Assembly: GCA_004335835.1 (NCBI GenBank)
Contig: RWJK01001665.1
Span: forward strand, 149 to 64,148
Length of the DNA: 64,000 bases
Reading direction: 5' to 3'
Source: Scenedesmus sp. ARA3
Lineage: Eukaryota; Chlorophyta; Chlorophyceae; Sphaeropleales; Scenedesmaceae
Under the pieces are notes generated by a model. It searched no databases. It had not been told where the DNA came from and saw only the letters and a list, made by a program, of their open reading frames with translations. Positions within the stretch are counted from its first letter, which is position 1; each line of letters begins with the position of its first letter. A program made the position numbers and the translations under genes. Of the stretch, positions 10,421-23,629 are shown piece by piece.

Positions 10421-13400
10421 TCAGTACCGCCTGCTCATCCTGCGCAGCGTCGAAGCAGACGACATGCTGCGCAGGTGTGACGTGTAGTTCAAATCCGCAA
10501 CAGACCCGAGCCGCTGCCCGCCTGGACCCTGCTTTGTAGCACCAGCCCCACCTCCCTCTGCACCTCCACCTGCTGCTGCTGCTGCTGCTGCTGCTGCTTG
10601 TGTGGCTGCAGGAGAGCCACTTGTGCTGGATGCAGAAAAAATTTGCAGGAAGCTCAGGGGGGAGGCCTGGGGCGGTTCTGCTTTGGGTGGCAGGTGCCAG
10701 TGGCGTGCATGCTGCAGCTGCTCCAGGCGCAGGTTGGCCTTGTGCTGCACCTGCTTCACCTCCTCGCCCCGGATGAGGCCTGCGGGCAGATAACCGACAA
10801 AATAACAGTGTTATAACATTTCATGTGACAAGTGACGGCAGGTGCCAGTGGCGTGCATGCTGCAGCTGCTCCAGGCGAAGGTTGGCCTTGTGCTGCACCT
10901 GCTTCACCTCCTCGTTCCGGATGAGGCCTGTGCAAAGATAACAGACAAAACAAGAGTGTTATGTGACATGCAAAGCTATCAGTGACCACATGACATGGAG
11001 ATACAGCCGCAGGTTGGCCTTGCACTGCACCTGCTTCACCCCTGGCCCCAAATGAGGCCTGCACGAGGATGACATACAAAATCAACATTGCTATGTAATT
11101 GCCATGTGACAAGTGACTACATACAGCCGCAGGACATGCAGGCCGATTAAGCCATGTATCTATCCCTGCTGGTCCACAACAACGCAGGTGCAGGTGCCTT
11201 TCTTAGGCTAAGAACGAGAAAGTTTTTGAGCCTGGCTTTGCTCGACATGCGCAGTTACGCATCCAACTTAGTCCTCAGGACTTGGTGGGTGTATAACTTC
11301 GCTTTTGTACATCTACCGCTGTTCAACCGCACCTGCTGCCTCGGTGCTCTCCAGGAAGCCCAGCTGCTCCTCTAATACTTGGATGGCCACGTAGCGTGAC
11401 ATCAGCTTCTGTGGCAGCGCCGGGTGCTCTGGCAGCAGCACCTGCAAGCAGGCAGCAGCATGGCAGGCACAGCGATGTGATCCACAGCAGCAGCAGCACA
11501 CAGGGTGTGCAGCGATGGCATTGCCTTGCTGTCAGCAGGTCATGATTGAGGCGTTGGCTTGCAGCTACAAGCTGACTCTGACTCCGCCCATATGGTGCGG
11601 GTTCGGTGCGGCATTTCTGCGCTACAGGCATGCGGTCATCCGCGCACTGCTTCGCTGACACCTGCTGTTGCCCCTGGCTCTTGTGCAATACGATGTTCAT
11701 GCATGCGTGGCTGGCCGACACCAACACCATCCAGAACAACCAGCCACAAATGACACTTACAAGATCCAGCTGCTGCTGCTCTGCGAACCACTGCTTGCCT
11801 GTGCATGCTGCTCACCTCATGGGCATACTGCAGAGCAGCTGCCACTTCATCCTTGCTCTCCTGCAGCACCAGCCTTGCTGCCTGCAGCTCCCCGTCCGGC
11901 TCTGCTCCCTGCTGCTGCTGCTGTGATGCTCTGCTGCCTCCACTTGCTGCTGCTGCTGCCGATGCCGAAGCATGAGACATTGCTCCAGCATCATACACAG
12001 CACTGTCTGCAGGGCTGTTGCGGGTGTCATTGTTGGACAGCGCTCGCTTGCCGTCTGTTGCTGCTGCTGCTGCTCCAGCTGTGGAGAGTTGTGCCAGGTG
12101 CTCACTGACCAGCTGCTGCGCTGCTGTGTGTGCCCCCACAAAGGCGTTGATCAGGATGAGCTTGCTGCCAGCCTGGCAGGGTGCAGATAAGGGACGCAAG
12201 AGTGGCAAAGCGTCGGGCAGAGATGGCACAGGCAGCAGCAGGGTTGAGGATCGTGCAGAACAAAAAGACATCATCCAGCCTGATCATAGTGGCAGCACAA
12301 TCACTGCCACTAACTTGCGTGCGTCAGCACCCGGACATGTACACAGCTGCAGAGCTCTTCAAGGACTCCAGGTGAGCCCCAACCACTGTTGACAGCATCC
12401 TCGCTACTTTCTTGTTATCACACAAACAAAAGCGGCCCTCACCTGCTGCTGCTGCAGCTGCTCTGCCCCGCAGGCCCTGCTCAGCGCCGCGCCCCAGCCC
12501 CCAGCCTCCAGGCGAGCCTTCAGCCGCCGCCAGTCGCTCAAACTGCCAGCAGCATGTCTCGCAGCCTTCTCAACATCTACATCTGCTGACGCACGCTGCT
12601 GCTGCTGGTGCTCGTGGTGGTGATGCTGGTGTGTTGCGTCTAGAGCTTCATCTGTTACTTCCTGCAGGGTGCCGATTTCCCCTGTGCCCAGCTCAAAGTG
12701 CTGGTACAGCTCCCCTGCAAGCAGCAGCAGCAGCAGCAGCAGCAGCGGCAGCAGCAGCAGCACGATGATACAGGCTCCGCCTTGGGAGGCCGCAGACAAC
12801 AGTGCACAGAGGTGCAGCATGAATCGGTTGCGCAGCACTCGGGTGCTCAACATCTTGACGTGATGATGCCTTGACGCTGCCACACACAGCACGCACGCTG
12901 TACAGAATACTCACCATACTTTGCCTTGACAACAAATCTGTGATCATCATCTGCCGCACAGCAACAGGTGCTTTGCATTTAGCAATTATATAACACAAAC
13001 ATGCGCCTTCCTTGTTCACAGCCTTGATGCCTGCTACTCAAGCCAGCAACGTGACGACGCCTACACACAGCTAGCAGGTTCTGCAAAGCCCTCACCATAC
13101 TTTGCCTTCACAACATGCAGCAGCCCTCACCATACTTTGCCTTCACAACATGCAGCAGCCGGCTCCGATACTCGCACACCAGCTGCCGCCAGCCCCTGCC
13201 GCCAACAGCAGCAGCAGCGGCTGCCTTGCTGGACGCAGCAGCAGCACTAGAGCCTCCCTGCAACTCAGAAAGTGCCTTCAGGCGCCGCAGTCTGCGCTGC
13301 GCTGATGCCAGCGATGCGCGTGCATCGGTGTCTGTCCAGGCTTGAACAGATTTGGGGTCTGGGCAGCCCAATACGGGGTTGGGGTCCAAGTGCTGCAGCT

Positions 13401-15218
13401 TGCTGCTGCAGATGTCGTCAACTTCCTGCAAGGCAGCAGCAGCGAGTGAGATTCAGAGAGAGAGTGGGAATGATAACTAGTTTGTACGGTGTAGTGGGCA
13501 TGGTGCAGCTGCACTTATGCGTTGATCAGCACCGTCGGGAAGGCCATCAGCGCCATGTGGAGCAACTGCACTGCTTTGCCGCCAAAGTTCACAGCCCCAC
13601 TGAGGTTTGATGGCATCAAACACCACATTTTACTTATAAACCCAATGCATGCACGGATTTTAATGCCTCTCACCTGCAGCACGTGCTGCAGCACCTACAC
13701 CTGCTGGGGTGTCATGCGCAGCAGGCCCAGCCACTTCAGCACGTACTTCGTGGTGCTGCCACTGAACTTCACACCCCAGGTAAACTTCACACCATGAACT
13801 TCTCACCTGCAGCACGTGCTGCAGCACCTGCACCTGCTGCGGCGTCATGCGCAGCAGCCCCAGCCACTTCAGCACATACTTCGCAGTGCTCCCGTTTATC
13901 AGCACCGTTGCAAAGGCCATCAGCGCCATGTGGAACACGCAGTGCGCCTTGTACTCATCGCTCTTAATGAGCGGGTCAAATAGGATGAACAGCGACATTG
14001 CCACTCCCACCTGCGGGGCACATTACAGAATGTGGTTTGGCAGTGTGCTGTACAGTTGTCGGTGGTGCAGGTAGCTGTAACAGGCCCAGCCTTAAAGCAT
14101 GACAGGTGCTGCACGCTGTATTTGGCGGCGCTGGGCAGCACTTGGAAAGCACGGACGTTCCTCTCAGCCATCGGGGTTAAGAACTGCAGTGTGCATTGAA
14201 CAGCCGTGGTTGAGACTGTGCTCAAGAATTTGCTGACCGCGCCGCGCAGCCCTGCCCAGACCATGACCGTCGCTGTGCGCCAGTTCATGGCATAGCCAAC
14301 GTGGCCCGTGCACAGCAGCGGGTAGAACACGCCTATGGTGACCGTGCGCGCCACCTGCAGCAGCAGCAGCAGCAGCGGCGATGCATGGCACAACATGCAG
14401 TCAGAGGTTTGGATGTACATGAGTGGCAGTCCAAAAGCACACATAGCAACACATCACTGTCGTCACTCCAAACGCAGTCCCCTTGCCAGAAGCGTGTACA
14501 GATGTTGCTGACTTTTCAGCTGTGTTACTGACACCCTTGTAACATGTTACATAACACACCCACCATGAGCCAGAGGTACAGCACCACCGCGTAGCCCACA
14601 TCTGCTGCTGTCAGGAAGTCAGTGAACTCCACCTCCATGGCCAGGCTGGGGTGAGAGGGCTTGGGGGGCAGGATCAGACCCAGCGTGATGCCTACCTGCA
14701 TGTGAAAACACAAAAATTACATCAAGTCATAGAAATAACATGCACACGGTGAACTCCACCTCCATGGCCAGGCTGGGGTGGGAGGGCTTGGGGGGCAGGA
14801 TCAGCCCCAGCGTGATGCCCACCTGCACGATGTGACAGGAAACAGGTTGTTGAATGGAACCTGCACTTTGTTCAGCTTATTTGACAAGACACGGGTTGAC
14901 AAGGTGCCACACACGCCACCTTGTGCAAGGCATGAAGGCTCCATGCTGTGGCGCCATCATGCGTTGGGGCTACACACAACATCTCTTGCCCAGGGGGCAG
15001 TGGGTAAGCAGCAGGAAGGAGCAGACGCAACGCTGTGTATGGTGTTGTCTCTCACGCATACAGCAACACATGAACAACAGCATCAGAGACATTTGCAGCA
15101 GAACGCCGTGTGTGAATAACTCACCCACACGAAGAGGATGGTGTTGGCCAGCCACTCCAGTGCCTCCCAGAAGGCGTGCATCTCCACCTTGATGCGGCTG
15201 GTGATGTGGCGCCCGCCT

Positions 15219-15278
<60 letters not shown>

Positions 15279-16875
15279 ACAGTCACTGGCAGGCGGGCAT
15301 CTCATCAGCAATTATCACATCATGCGCATAGCTGCCTTGGCTGTACTTCAAAACGAGCACCTTGGCCCGTAGCTGCATCCTATATTGCAGACCCGAAGTA
15401 GATCATCCCGCTCACCCATGCTGCTCCCGCTTAAGCCCATCACCACACTTTGGAAGCAACCTCTTCACCAGCATCCCGCTCACCTCTGATGCCCATCCCC
15501 AGCACTGCCAGCAGCCTAGTAGGTAATCCCGCTCACCCATGACACTCATGCTGAAGCCCATCACCACACCTGAAAAGTACATTTACCAAGCCTGATCACT
15601 CGCAGTAGTAATCCCGCTCACTCATGACACTCATGCTGAAGCCCATCACCACACCTTTCAGCTACGTGTACTAAGCCTGATCACTCGCAGGAGTAATCCC
15701 GCTCACCAATGACGCTCATGCTGAAGCCCATCACCACCACTGCCAGCAGCCTAAGGCTACAGTAATCACTGTACTCACTGACAGTAGTAATCCCGCTCAC
15801 CCATGACGCTCATGCTGAAGCCCATCACCACCACCGCCAGCAGCCCCGAGGCCCCGCACAGCTCCTCCGACACAAAATAACACGCGTACGCCGCGCCAAG
15901 CGTGAGCACGATCTCCAGCGTGGCATCGTTGAAGATGTGGGCCAGCCAGAATGAGGTGAGCAGCGCAAAGCCGACGCCGATGGCAGCACCAAGCACCGCC
16001 AGCTGCACAAAGAGGACGACGATCTGCGGAGGCAGCAGTGAAAGAAGGTCAACAGCACAACAGGAGTCAGCCAACAGGCCAGGAGAGGGAGGTCACGGCT
16101 AACACCACAAGCAGCAGGCGCAGCAGGCACCGCCAGGCGCACGAAGAGAACAACACGTTGCAAAAGAACGGCAGTGCGGCGTCAGCATGGTTGACAGAGC
16201 AAAGCCGAGGCCGATGGCAGCACCAAGCACCGCCAGCTGCACGAAGAGGGCGACCATCTGCAAAAGTGGTGGCAGCAGTGCAGTGGCAGCAGGTGTGAGC
16301 ATAGGAAGCGATGCGAAGCCGACGCCGATGGCAGTACCCAGCACCGCCAGCTGCACAAAGAGGACGACAATCTGCACAAAGAGTTTTTCCAGTGCAGTAA
16401 CAGCGGATTGAGCATAGCTGACAGTTGCAGAGCGTAGCTGAGGCCGATAGCACCGCCCAGCACTGCCAGCTGCACAACATCAAATGCACTCTGCGCAAGC
16501 AGTGGCAGTGCAGTGGCACCAAGCATGAGCATGGCTCGCAGCATGCACAGCGTGTTGGCCAAAATCTTTATATAAGGATCTAGAACTGCAGCTTCAGCCC
16601 TTGCCTGCACCACGCACCTGGCCGGCGCTCAGGCTCTAGCCCTCCACAAACTGCTGCGCATATCAGCAAGCACATGCTGGCGCCGCGCCATCAACGGCAA
16701 CAGCTGCATGTTTTGGGCAAATGTTTGCCACGCACCTGTCCTGCGCTGAGGCTGTAGCCCTCCACAAACTGCTGCAGCACCAGGAAGATGACCAGCGCGC
16801 TGCCGTCATTGACCAGCGACTCGCCATCGATCACGCTTGCTAGCTTCTCATCGGCGCCGACCTGAAACAGCAGCA

Positions 16876-16911
<36 letters not shown>

Positions 16912-17267
16912 AGAAACCACTGACTGACCAGTTCAGGAGATGCCAATAGGATGTGCCAATTTGTCATACTTCAAAGGAATGACATGTCCTATCCACGCCA
17001 GGAGCAGAGCAGAAGTCATGCAGCAGGGCCACCAATGTCACATGGTCTTTCAGGCCATGTCAATCATGTTCAGTCAAGCCGTTACTGTTGCGTTATAACG
17101 CACCTCGTGCAGCACCGCCACCACAGCCACGGGGTCTGTTGCGCTGAGCATGGCCCCAAACAGCAGCGCCTGCGGCCAGCTCCAGCCGTAGGGGAAAAAG
17201 AACTTGGCGCATAGCGCAATCAGCAGGAAGGTGACCACCACGCCTGGCCACGCCAGGATGAGGATCT

Positions 17268-17304
<37 letters not shown>

Positions 17305-18430
17305 CAGCAGAAAAAGGCAAACTAGGTTTCACATAAATCTTCACGGTCACAGGATTATCCAGCTGCCTTGGCGCACAGAGGCACTAGCACCCTGCCAGCA
17401 GCATCCAGCAGCTGCTGATGCCATAGCTGCTGTCACTATGCTGCCACTGCCATCGCTGCTGCCACTGCCATTACTGATGCCACTGCCATTTGCTGCTGCT
17501 GCTGCTGCTGCTGCAGCTGCTGCTGCCGCTGTCAACCAGCCCACCTGTCCCCAGTTCTTGCGCAGCAGGTGAGGCTCCTGCCCGATGGCTGCTGAAAAGC
17601 CGATGATGGGCAGGAAGATGAGCAGCAGCAGGTGCGGGTCGATGGTCTGCAGGATAAGCGGAAAGCACATACAAAATGGTTTATATATGACTTGTATGAG
17701 GTAGGTGCAGCTGCTAGAAGGCAGCAGGTATGCACTGAGGCACATCAGGTGCGGCTTGCTGCTTGCTGCAGTGGCTGCTGCACTAAACTGGGAATGACAG
17801 CTCTGATCACCCCTGCTGGGAGCTGAGTCAGCCGTGCAAGAAGACATAATCGAGGCAAGACGCACTATAAAAGGCAGTTGACTGTGGTTGGGGCCTGGCA
17901 CCATTAGTGCTAGAGCACTGCTGACTGGCCACGCTCATCAGCATGGTGTGTAACATGGCAACAAGTTCAAGTTTGAAGTTTGACCGCTGCTGTCACTGCC
18001 ATGCTTGCTGGGGCGGCTTGGGATGGCCAAACAGTGGAGGTGCATTCTCACTGCAAACATCAACTGGCAGCTGTCTAACCCTGCCTGGTCTCAGCTCCCA
18101 CCTGGACCAGCAAGGCCTGGCTGCCCACAAGTTACTGGCAACACGGTAGCTTACTGCATCAATTTGTTGCTGAGCTACAGTGGCATGTTGTGTAGCAGCT
18201 GCCGCTTGGCGCTCACCATCCATAGTGACAAGGTCGCTGCACACAAGGCACAGCAAAGAGCGGGCAAGGCGGTGAGATGTTAAGTGTAAGTTTTACGACT
18301 ACTTCAAACATCCCCTGGCCCAGGTTTGCGGAGTTGCTTGTGTTCTAGTATGGGGTTCAGACCATCTGACCGAGTGGTGGCCGCAATGTTATCAGTGGCG
18401 TCATGAGAACTGTAGCACAGCAGCACACCA

Positions 18431-18461
<31 letters not shown>

Positions 18462-18758
18462 AGACAGCAGCACAGTCAGCAACCCACCTGTGAAAGCATG
18501 AGCCTCATGAGCAACGCCCTGTAGCAGCCCAATACACAGTCCGAACACCTACAACACACGATCGTCTCATGAGGCAACGACGGGGCATGTATCTTGCTGA
18601 GCGAGTGTGCTTTCGGAGTTGCTGCTGCTCACCAACAGCAGCGCAGTGTAAGGGACTGGCACTGAACTAAGAAAGTACTTTGTTGCTACTCCGATGATTA
18701 TGCAAGTAAGAATGAACAGCAGTGCCTCTGTCGGGGCGACGTGCTCAAGTGACTCCAT
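10421..18758 (-). CDS. SOS1/NHX7-like Na+/H+ antiporter (CPA1 family), 15 exons found, one short exon missing
   Basis: Exchanges Na+ for H+, probably at the plasma membrane as plant SOS1 does. Exons on the complement: 18633-18758, 18488-18548, (one unresolved), 17545-17646, 17104-17265, 16736-16861, 15801-16023, 15125-15216, 14564-14695, 14238-14354, 13807-14010, 13131-13425, 12443-12714, 11816-12172, 11333-11441, 10421-10779. About 912 residues plus the missing piece; phases show it must be 3n+2 bases, within 17647-18487. Membrane part: FLPIIGFSAAIG, LLFGAMLSATDPVAVVAVLHE, GESLVNDGSALVIF (holding the ND pair of electroneutral CPA1 exchangers), VWAGLRGAVGVAMSL. The tail (from EVDDICSSKL) is cytosolic, with Ala/Gln-rich stretches and a late segment (YVAIQVLEEQLGFLES) like the plant SOS1 linker before the cyclic-nucleotide-like domain. 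I see no clear cNMP-binding motif. Exons 5, 6, 8, 10, 11 and 15 have edge copies in flanking introns. Confidence 0.9.
10836..11063 (-). repeat. Two copies of the 5' edge of the last SOS1-like exon
   Basis: 10836-10936 and 10996-11063 repeat the start of the exon at 10421-10779 (GLIRxEEVKQVQHKANLRLEQL) with its acceptor side. The nearer copy is almost identical; the farther one is shorter and more diverged. Confidence 0.85.
12907..13120 (-). repeat. Copies of the 3' edge and donor of SOS1-like exon 11
   Basis: The block reading VKAKYG plus GTGAGG on the minus strand occurs at the live exon end (13131), again at 13089-13120 as an exact 32-base tandem copy, and in weaker form near 12909-12935. 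Each copy offers a donor. Confidence 0.75.
13522..13800 (-). repeat. Copies of the 3' part of SOS1-like exon 10
   Basis: 13669-13775 repeats the last 30 or so codons of the exon at 13807-14010 (TAKYVLKWLGLLRMTPQQVQ side) with its donor. 13526-13575 repeats a more internal part (FHMALMAFxTVLI). Both are downstream of the live exon in transcription order. Confidence 0.85.
14744..14826 (-). repeat. Copy of the 5' half of SOS1-like exon 8 with acceptor
   Basis: Near-exact repeat of the coding segment VGITLGLILPPKPSHPSLAM and EVEFT from the exon at 14564-14695, preceded by CTGCAG-type sequence, lying in the intron upstream of the live exon. Confidence 0.9.
15217..15274 (-). repeat. (CAG)n tract at the acceptor of SOS1-like exon 7
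   Basis: About 18 uninterrupted CAG units on the plus strand, hence (CTG)n running into CTGCAG immediately before the exon ending at 15216 on the transcribed strand. Confidence 0.9.
15400..15755 (-). repeat. Array of copies of the 3' edge and donor of SOS1-like exon 6
   Basis: At least four good copies (near 15402, 15524, 15607, 15692) plus a fragment near 15476 repeat the exon end VMGFSMSVMG and the donor GTGAGCGGGATTAC. The live end is at 15801. Spacing is about 80 to 120 bases. Confidence 0.9.
16105..16500 (-). repeat. Array of copies of the 5' edge and acceptor of SOS1-like exon 6
   Basis: Copies near 16110, 16200-16265, 16315-16375 and 16435-16490 repeat the exon start (VxLFVQLAVLGxAIGxGFA). 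Most keep a CAG acceptor before it. The live exon is 15801-16023, so this exon is flanked by copies of both its edges. Confidence 0.9.
16614..16668 (-). repeat. Copy of the 3' edge of SOS1-like exon 5
   Basis: Repeats the end of the exon at 16736-16861 (QQFVEGYSLSAGQ side) with its donor region, mutated so that the encoded peptide differs. Downstream of the live exon in transcription order. Confidence 0.75.
17266..17312 (-). repeat. (CAG)n tract at the acceptor of SOS1-like exon 4
   Basis: CTG repeats on the transcribed strand, one interruption, end in CTGCAG at the exon boundary 17265. Confidence 0.85.
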
Positions 18759-21700
18759 TATGTTCTGCTGCTCCTGTTAACTGCACGCACGATCACGGTG
18801 GATCCATAGCATCTAAGACGTTAAAAGACATCTTAGTATGCGACAAGGCACGCTGATGTACTCGGACGCGTCTGCAGGGGCCAGACACCGTGTACGGTGA
18901 GTCATCTGACACCTTGCCGCACCAGCTGGCGCCTTTGGCCTGCCATTTATGGCAAGGCCTATAGGCACCATGGGCGGATGTGGCTACCCGTTGGGAGAGG
19001 GGGCAGGCGATTTGAAGGCCGGGGGAGTTGACGCCNNNNNNNNNNNNNNNNNNNNNNNNNNNNNNNNNNNNNNNNNNNNNNNNNNNNNNNNNNNNNNNNN
19101 NNNNNNNNNNNNNNNNNNNNNNNNNNNNNNNNNNNNNNNNNNNNNNNNNNNNNNNNNNNNNNNNNNNNNNNNNNNNNNNNNNNNNNNNNNNNNNNNNNNN
19201 NNNNNNNNNNNNNNNNNNNNNNNNNNNNNNNNNNNNNNNNNNNNNNNNNNNNNAGTGAGGTGATTGAAAGCGTAAAGGTTTACCAAAGAATGCGTAATGC
19301 GTAATGCTTTACCAAATAAAGTGCAGTGGTGCAGCACCATGTTACACCTGGTCCCTTCCCCATTGAGCCAGGTGCTGCACCAGCCAGTTGGGCGCCACAC
19401 CCGGCTGCACTGTGAATGAGTCGCAGGCAGGTGATGCCAAGCCCCTGGTTCGCAACCATATCTGCACGTCAGCCTCCACTGCATGCAGTCACAGCGCACT
19501 TCCACGACAGAGTGGTTGCTGGCATGGGTGCGCACTGCACACTGTAACATGTCTGTATGCAAGTATAAGCTGGGACTTGCACTCGCATGTCTGGCATGCG
19601 TCTGCATGCTGTAAATCCTGCACCCCAACGTGCTCGTCAGCACCATCACCAGGTTTGGCATGTATGCAGCTGCAGCACTGCCGTATGCGGCACTTGTGTG
19701 ATGGGCTGGCTGCACAGCAGGTGATGGGCTGTCTATGCTGAGGGCAAGGTTTGAAGGCTGCACACATATGAGGGTGTCCATCAATGGTGACTAAGAGCAA
19801 GCTCCTATGATCATCAATCAGCCTGTTTCCCGGAGGACAGGCAGCAAGTACAACCAATCAAGTGCTCGCATGGCTGCAGGGCTACAGTCAAGTGCTCTGT
19901 TTATCGTGCCACGGTGTGTGTTGCTGTTGCTGTCTGGCTGGCATGATCAGGCTGACCCAGGACACTTTGGTGTCTTGGGGCACCCCACCAGCATAGACCA
20001 GTGTACCCACACAAAGTACACCATGACCACGAGTCACTGCTACACGGAGCTGACACCTCATTGTGACGCTGTTACAAGCACGACGCGCAAGTCACCCAAC
20101 TAAACCCAACTCGTGGCAGAGGGGAAAAGGATACTCGAAGTGGGGGCACACAAAAGCCATGTGCAAGGCATTCCACAGCAACTGCCGCATGCCCTCTACA
20201 TCATGGGGAAATCATCAAGCTTACTTACTCCTCAAACAACTGGTGCTTGCAGGGACATGTGCCTGCCACACGCGCCCTGCTAGCGCTGCTGGCTTCTGAA
20301 CAAGCAGCAGCACAACACAGAGCCGTGCCTAGGCAACAGCTCATGACACGTCTCGGCCTGTATGACAAGCAAGGTCCCGCACCAGGCTGAAGTCAAGCCA
20401 TGCATTGCAGTACCTGACAAGGCCGTCACACATCTCAATCCAATGCTTGCATGTATGAAACTATGCAAACTCTCTGTAATCATCTGTGTCCAATCTGCAG
20501 GCTGGGTAGTACCACACCGGTTTGGCTGAAAGACGCTGTGCGATCAAGTGGGTGCATTCAAATGCTGCATGTGTGCCGGTGATAACCTGACCAAGTTAGC
20601 TGCATAAAGTATGCATCTGCAGTGGACCAAACCCTGCAGCCTTGAAACCAACAAATTAGAAGCACTGCCTGATTGCCGGCAACTACTTCAGCTCAGACGC
20701 TGCAAAGGCTGGCAAGCTAACATGTAGCCCACCCTTCTGCTCAGCAGAAGCCACGAACGAAACACACTGAAAAGACCAGAAGAATTTGATGGGTGGTACG
20801 GCAAACTAGCAGAATGTGGATGAACGATACAGCAAACGACACAAACACACCCAATGCTGGCACACCAACTGATGTCTGTTGGGTACCCAGCAGCACATAT
20901 GTGCTATGGATCCATACACAGCGGCAGCTGAAGTCATCGCTAGCTCGCTGCATATGCCCCATGCTCCAACTCGCCTGGTGGCAGCTGAAATGTGCCACAA
21001 GGGCTCACTGCCAAGAAAAGAAAAGAGACACATCAGATGATGCACTGGACAGCTGTTGCCCCGTGCTGAAAAGGAACCTGGAACCCTGGCAGCTACCATG
21101 CAATGCAGAACTGCTGCAGCCTCAGCTGCTTATTGTGCGGCGCACACACGGCATCAGTAAGATGCTCGCGTGTCGGCCCGATTTGAGTCCTTGCACTGCT
21201 TTGAAACAAAGCCATGCTATGCTTGCTTATGCAGGGACCGTGTGGTATGGCGTGATGCAGCGGCTGCTTCGTCAGCCCAGCCTGAAAAACAATGCAAGAC
21301 AGCGCATGAAGTGGTGTGCGCAGTCAAGTTGATAGAGCCCATGCAGACATCATGCGGAGAAGAAACACCCGTCATCATGTTGGTCACTGATTGCCTGCCA
21401 GATGCGCCGCCTGTTTCCAGCCTTGATTGAGTGAGCGTATGCTAGTTTGATAGTACAAACATGTGCCTGCGCTTGGCATGCAGTATGCAGCAAGTTTGTG
21501 GGCGTGCACAGGCACCCTTCCAACATGCCAAAAAGGTGTGCAGGCTGCGTGCAGACCCCTTTGAGCCTCCACGTGTGTTTGAGTGTACGATGTATTCAAC
21601 CCTGTGGCGATGCCACAACCACCCAATGACAACAGAACCGGGCCTGTGGGCCCTCAGGCTGCAAATGCAAGGTGTCCAGCAAGGTGAAGCGGCTTTCATA

Positions 21701-22349
21701 TGAGGCACCTTGATGAGGCAAACCAACTAAACATCAATGTTTGCTGCGGCAGTAGTTCTAGCCATAACCTGGGCCCTCTGGACCCGCAGAAACCAAGCAG
21801 CACAGACCTGCTGTTGAACATGCACCGGGCATGCACTGCTGCAGGCGTTCCCTCCACCTCCAAGGTTCACTCTCTGCAGCCTCAATGACAGATCGAGAAA
21901 AACAAGATGAGGCCAGCAGCCCTAACAGCCTGAAGTTCCAGTGACCGAACGGAGCTGGCAACACGCTGCAAGATAATGGGAAATGCATGCCCGTGCGGCC
22001 ATGCAGTGCCAGTTGGCACACTGCCCCCCTGGCACTGGCTCTCACAGATTGCAGCCTGCCAAAAAAGGTGCTGCCGCAACATAGGCGGGTTAAAATCATG
22101 TGCACTGCGCACAACTTCACTCGGATCGCTCGAACATATTGACAGGAGCACTGTGACGCTCACGCTGGCAGAAGACAACACACACACCATATGTAACTAT
22201 CCTCTCTCATATGTATACATGTCCCGGAAATCCCACAACACACCTCAACTCACCTCTCAGATCACGCCTCACAGCAGCATGCCATACCCGCCCAGGTCAG
22301 GATGAAATCTTTCAAACAGCAAACATCAACCGCAAATGCCAACTCAGCT
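18759..22349. other. Non-coding stretch with assembly gap
   Basis: No supportable gene. 18759-19035 should hold the 5' flank of the SOS1-like gene. 19036-19253 is N. From about 20.0 kb to 22.3 kb the plus strand is C/A-rich, the pattern of a minus-strand 3' UTR, which would belong to the cyclase gene; a TTACA (TGTAA on minus) stands at 20072-20076. Open frames here, up to 179 codons, start at non-ATG codons or show no recognisable protein. Confidence 0.5.
19036..19253. other. Assembly gap (218 N)
   Basis: Run of N. Any frame reported across it is meaningless. Confidence 1.
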
Positions 22350-23590
22350 TCATGATTGCGCCAGGCTCCCAGCCGCTGCTGCCGCAGCAAATGCTGTCGG
22401 CTGCATGCGCTGCGTATCCTGTATGGTGGGCGTGTCTGGTGCTGCACTGGCAGCAGCCACTGCTGCTGTTGCTGCTGCAGCTGTTGTTGCTGCTACAGCT
22501 GCCGTTGCTGCTGCAGCTGCTGTTGCTGGTGCAGCCGATGTTGCTGCTGCAGCCACTTGCCGTGCCTTGACTGTCCTCAGGGCAGCTTGCCACTTGCCCA
22601 CCTGCATATCAAGAACCAAATCAACAAATGATGGAGCGATTTTTGACGAACGGCTGCATCAAACATGCACGTGTTGCTGCCGACTTGTTCCACAAGCAAC
22701 TAAGCACCAAGCAGCTGCAGCCGCACACTCCCAGCTGGGCATAGCAGCGCAAAAAAACCATATGCACGTCTAAGAACCATCATTGCACGCCAAACTGATG
22801 TCAGATGTTGTATCTATCTCTGCAGCACGCAGCGCTCACCTTGAGCAGGTGTGTCTTCATCAAGCCCTTGCCCTTCACCTGCGAGAACCCGAGGTCAAAC
22901 ATCTCCCAGGGCAGCCCCTCAACCTGCATCCCTGGAGGTCCGCTGCCCTTGCGGCCATCAGCCGCCAGGTCAGTGCCGCCACTATCTGCTCTGCTCGCTG
23001 TCCTGATGCATGGCAAGCCGCCACCCGAGTTAGACCTCGCGCTGCTCAGCCGGCTGACCCCAGGGCTGCGCACAGCCAGCAAGATGGATGCAGCAGCAGC
23101 CGGCAGCTTGAAGCGGAACCTGCTCTCGCCGTCCACGCTTGAATCCGAGGCCCTTGGCGGAGGCTTGACGGCAGCACACTGGAAGGGAGACAAGCCGCGG
23201 AACGGCTGCAGCGCTGCAGTGAGGTGCGCATTTATGTTGCTGCTGCTGCTGCTGCTGTCGCCAGTGTTCAGCTTCTGCACAATTGTTGAGAAGGTCAGCT
23301 CTGCTGTGGCAGAGGCACCGGAAGTTTCGACGAGCTGCTCTGGCGCTGCATCTGCTGCAGCTGAGTTTGCTGCAGCTTCGTTTGCTGCAGCTGCATTCGC
23401 TGTCGCTGCTGCTGATGCCGACGCTTCGAGGGAGGCTTCCACAGGCACGCTGCGCACTGCTGCAGCCGCCGCCGCCGCAGTGGCCGGCGCTATGTTCCGG
23501 CCGAATGAAACAGAGCCAGCTCGAGACAGCCGGTCGCCGCTGCCTCGCCTCGACTGCAGAGCCATCTCTACAGACAGGTGCCGAGAAGGC

Positions 23591-23629
<39 letters not shown>

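Noticed and set aside
19028..19258. Open frames across the N runs at 19036-19253 and 55817-56153
   Set aside because: Made of unknown bases; no coding evidence.
20793..21332. 179-codon plus-strand frame as a gene
   Set aside because: No ATG start, no recognisable domain, and located in a C/A-rich zone that resembles a minus-strand 3' UTR.
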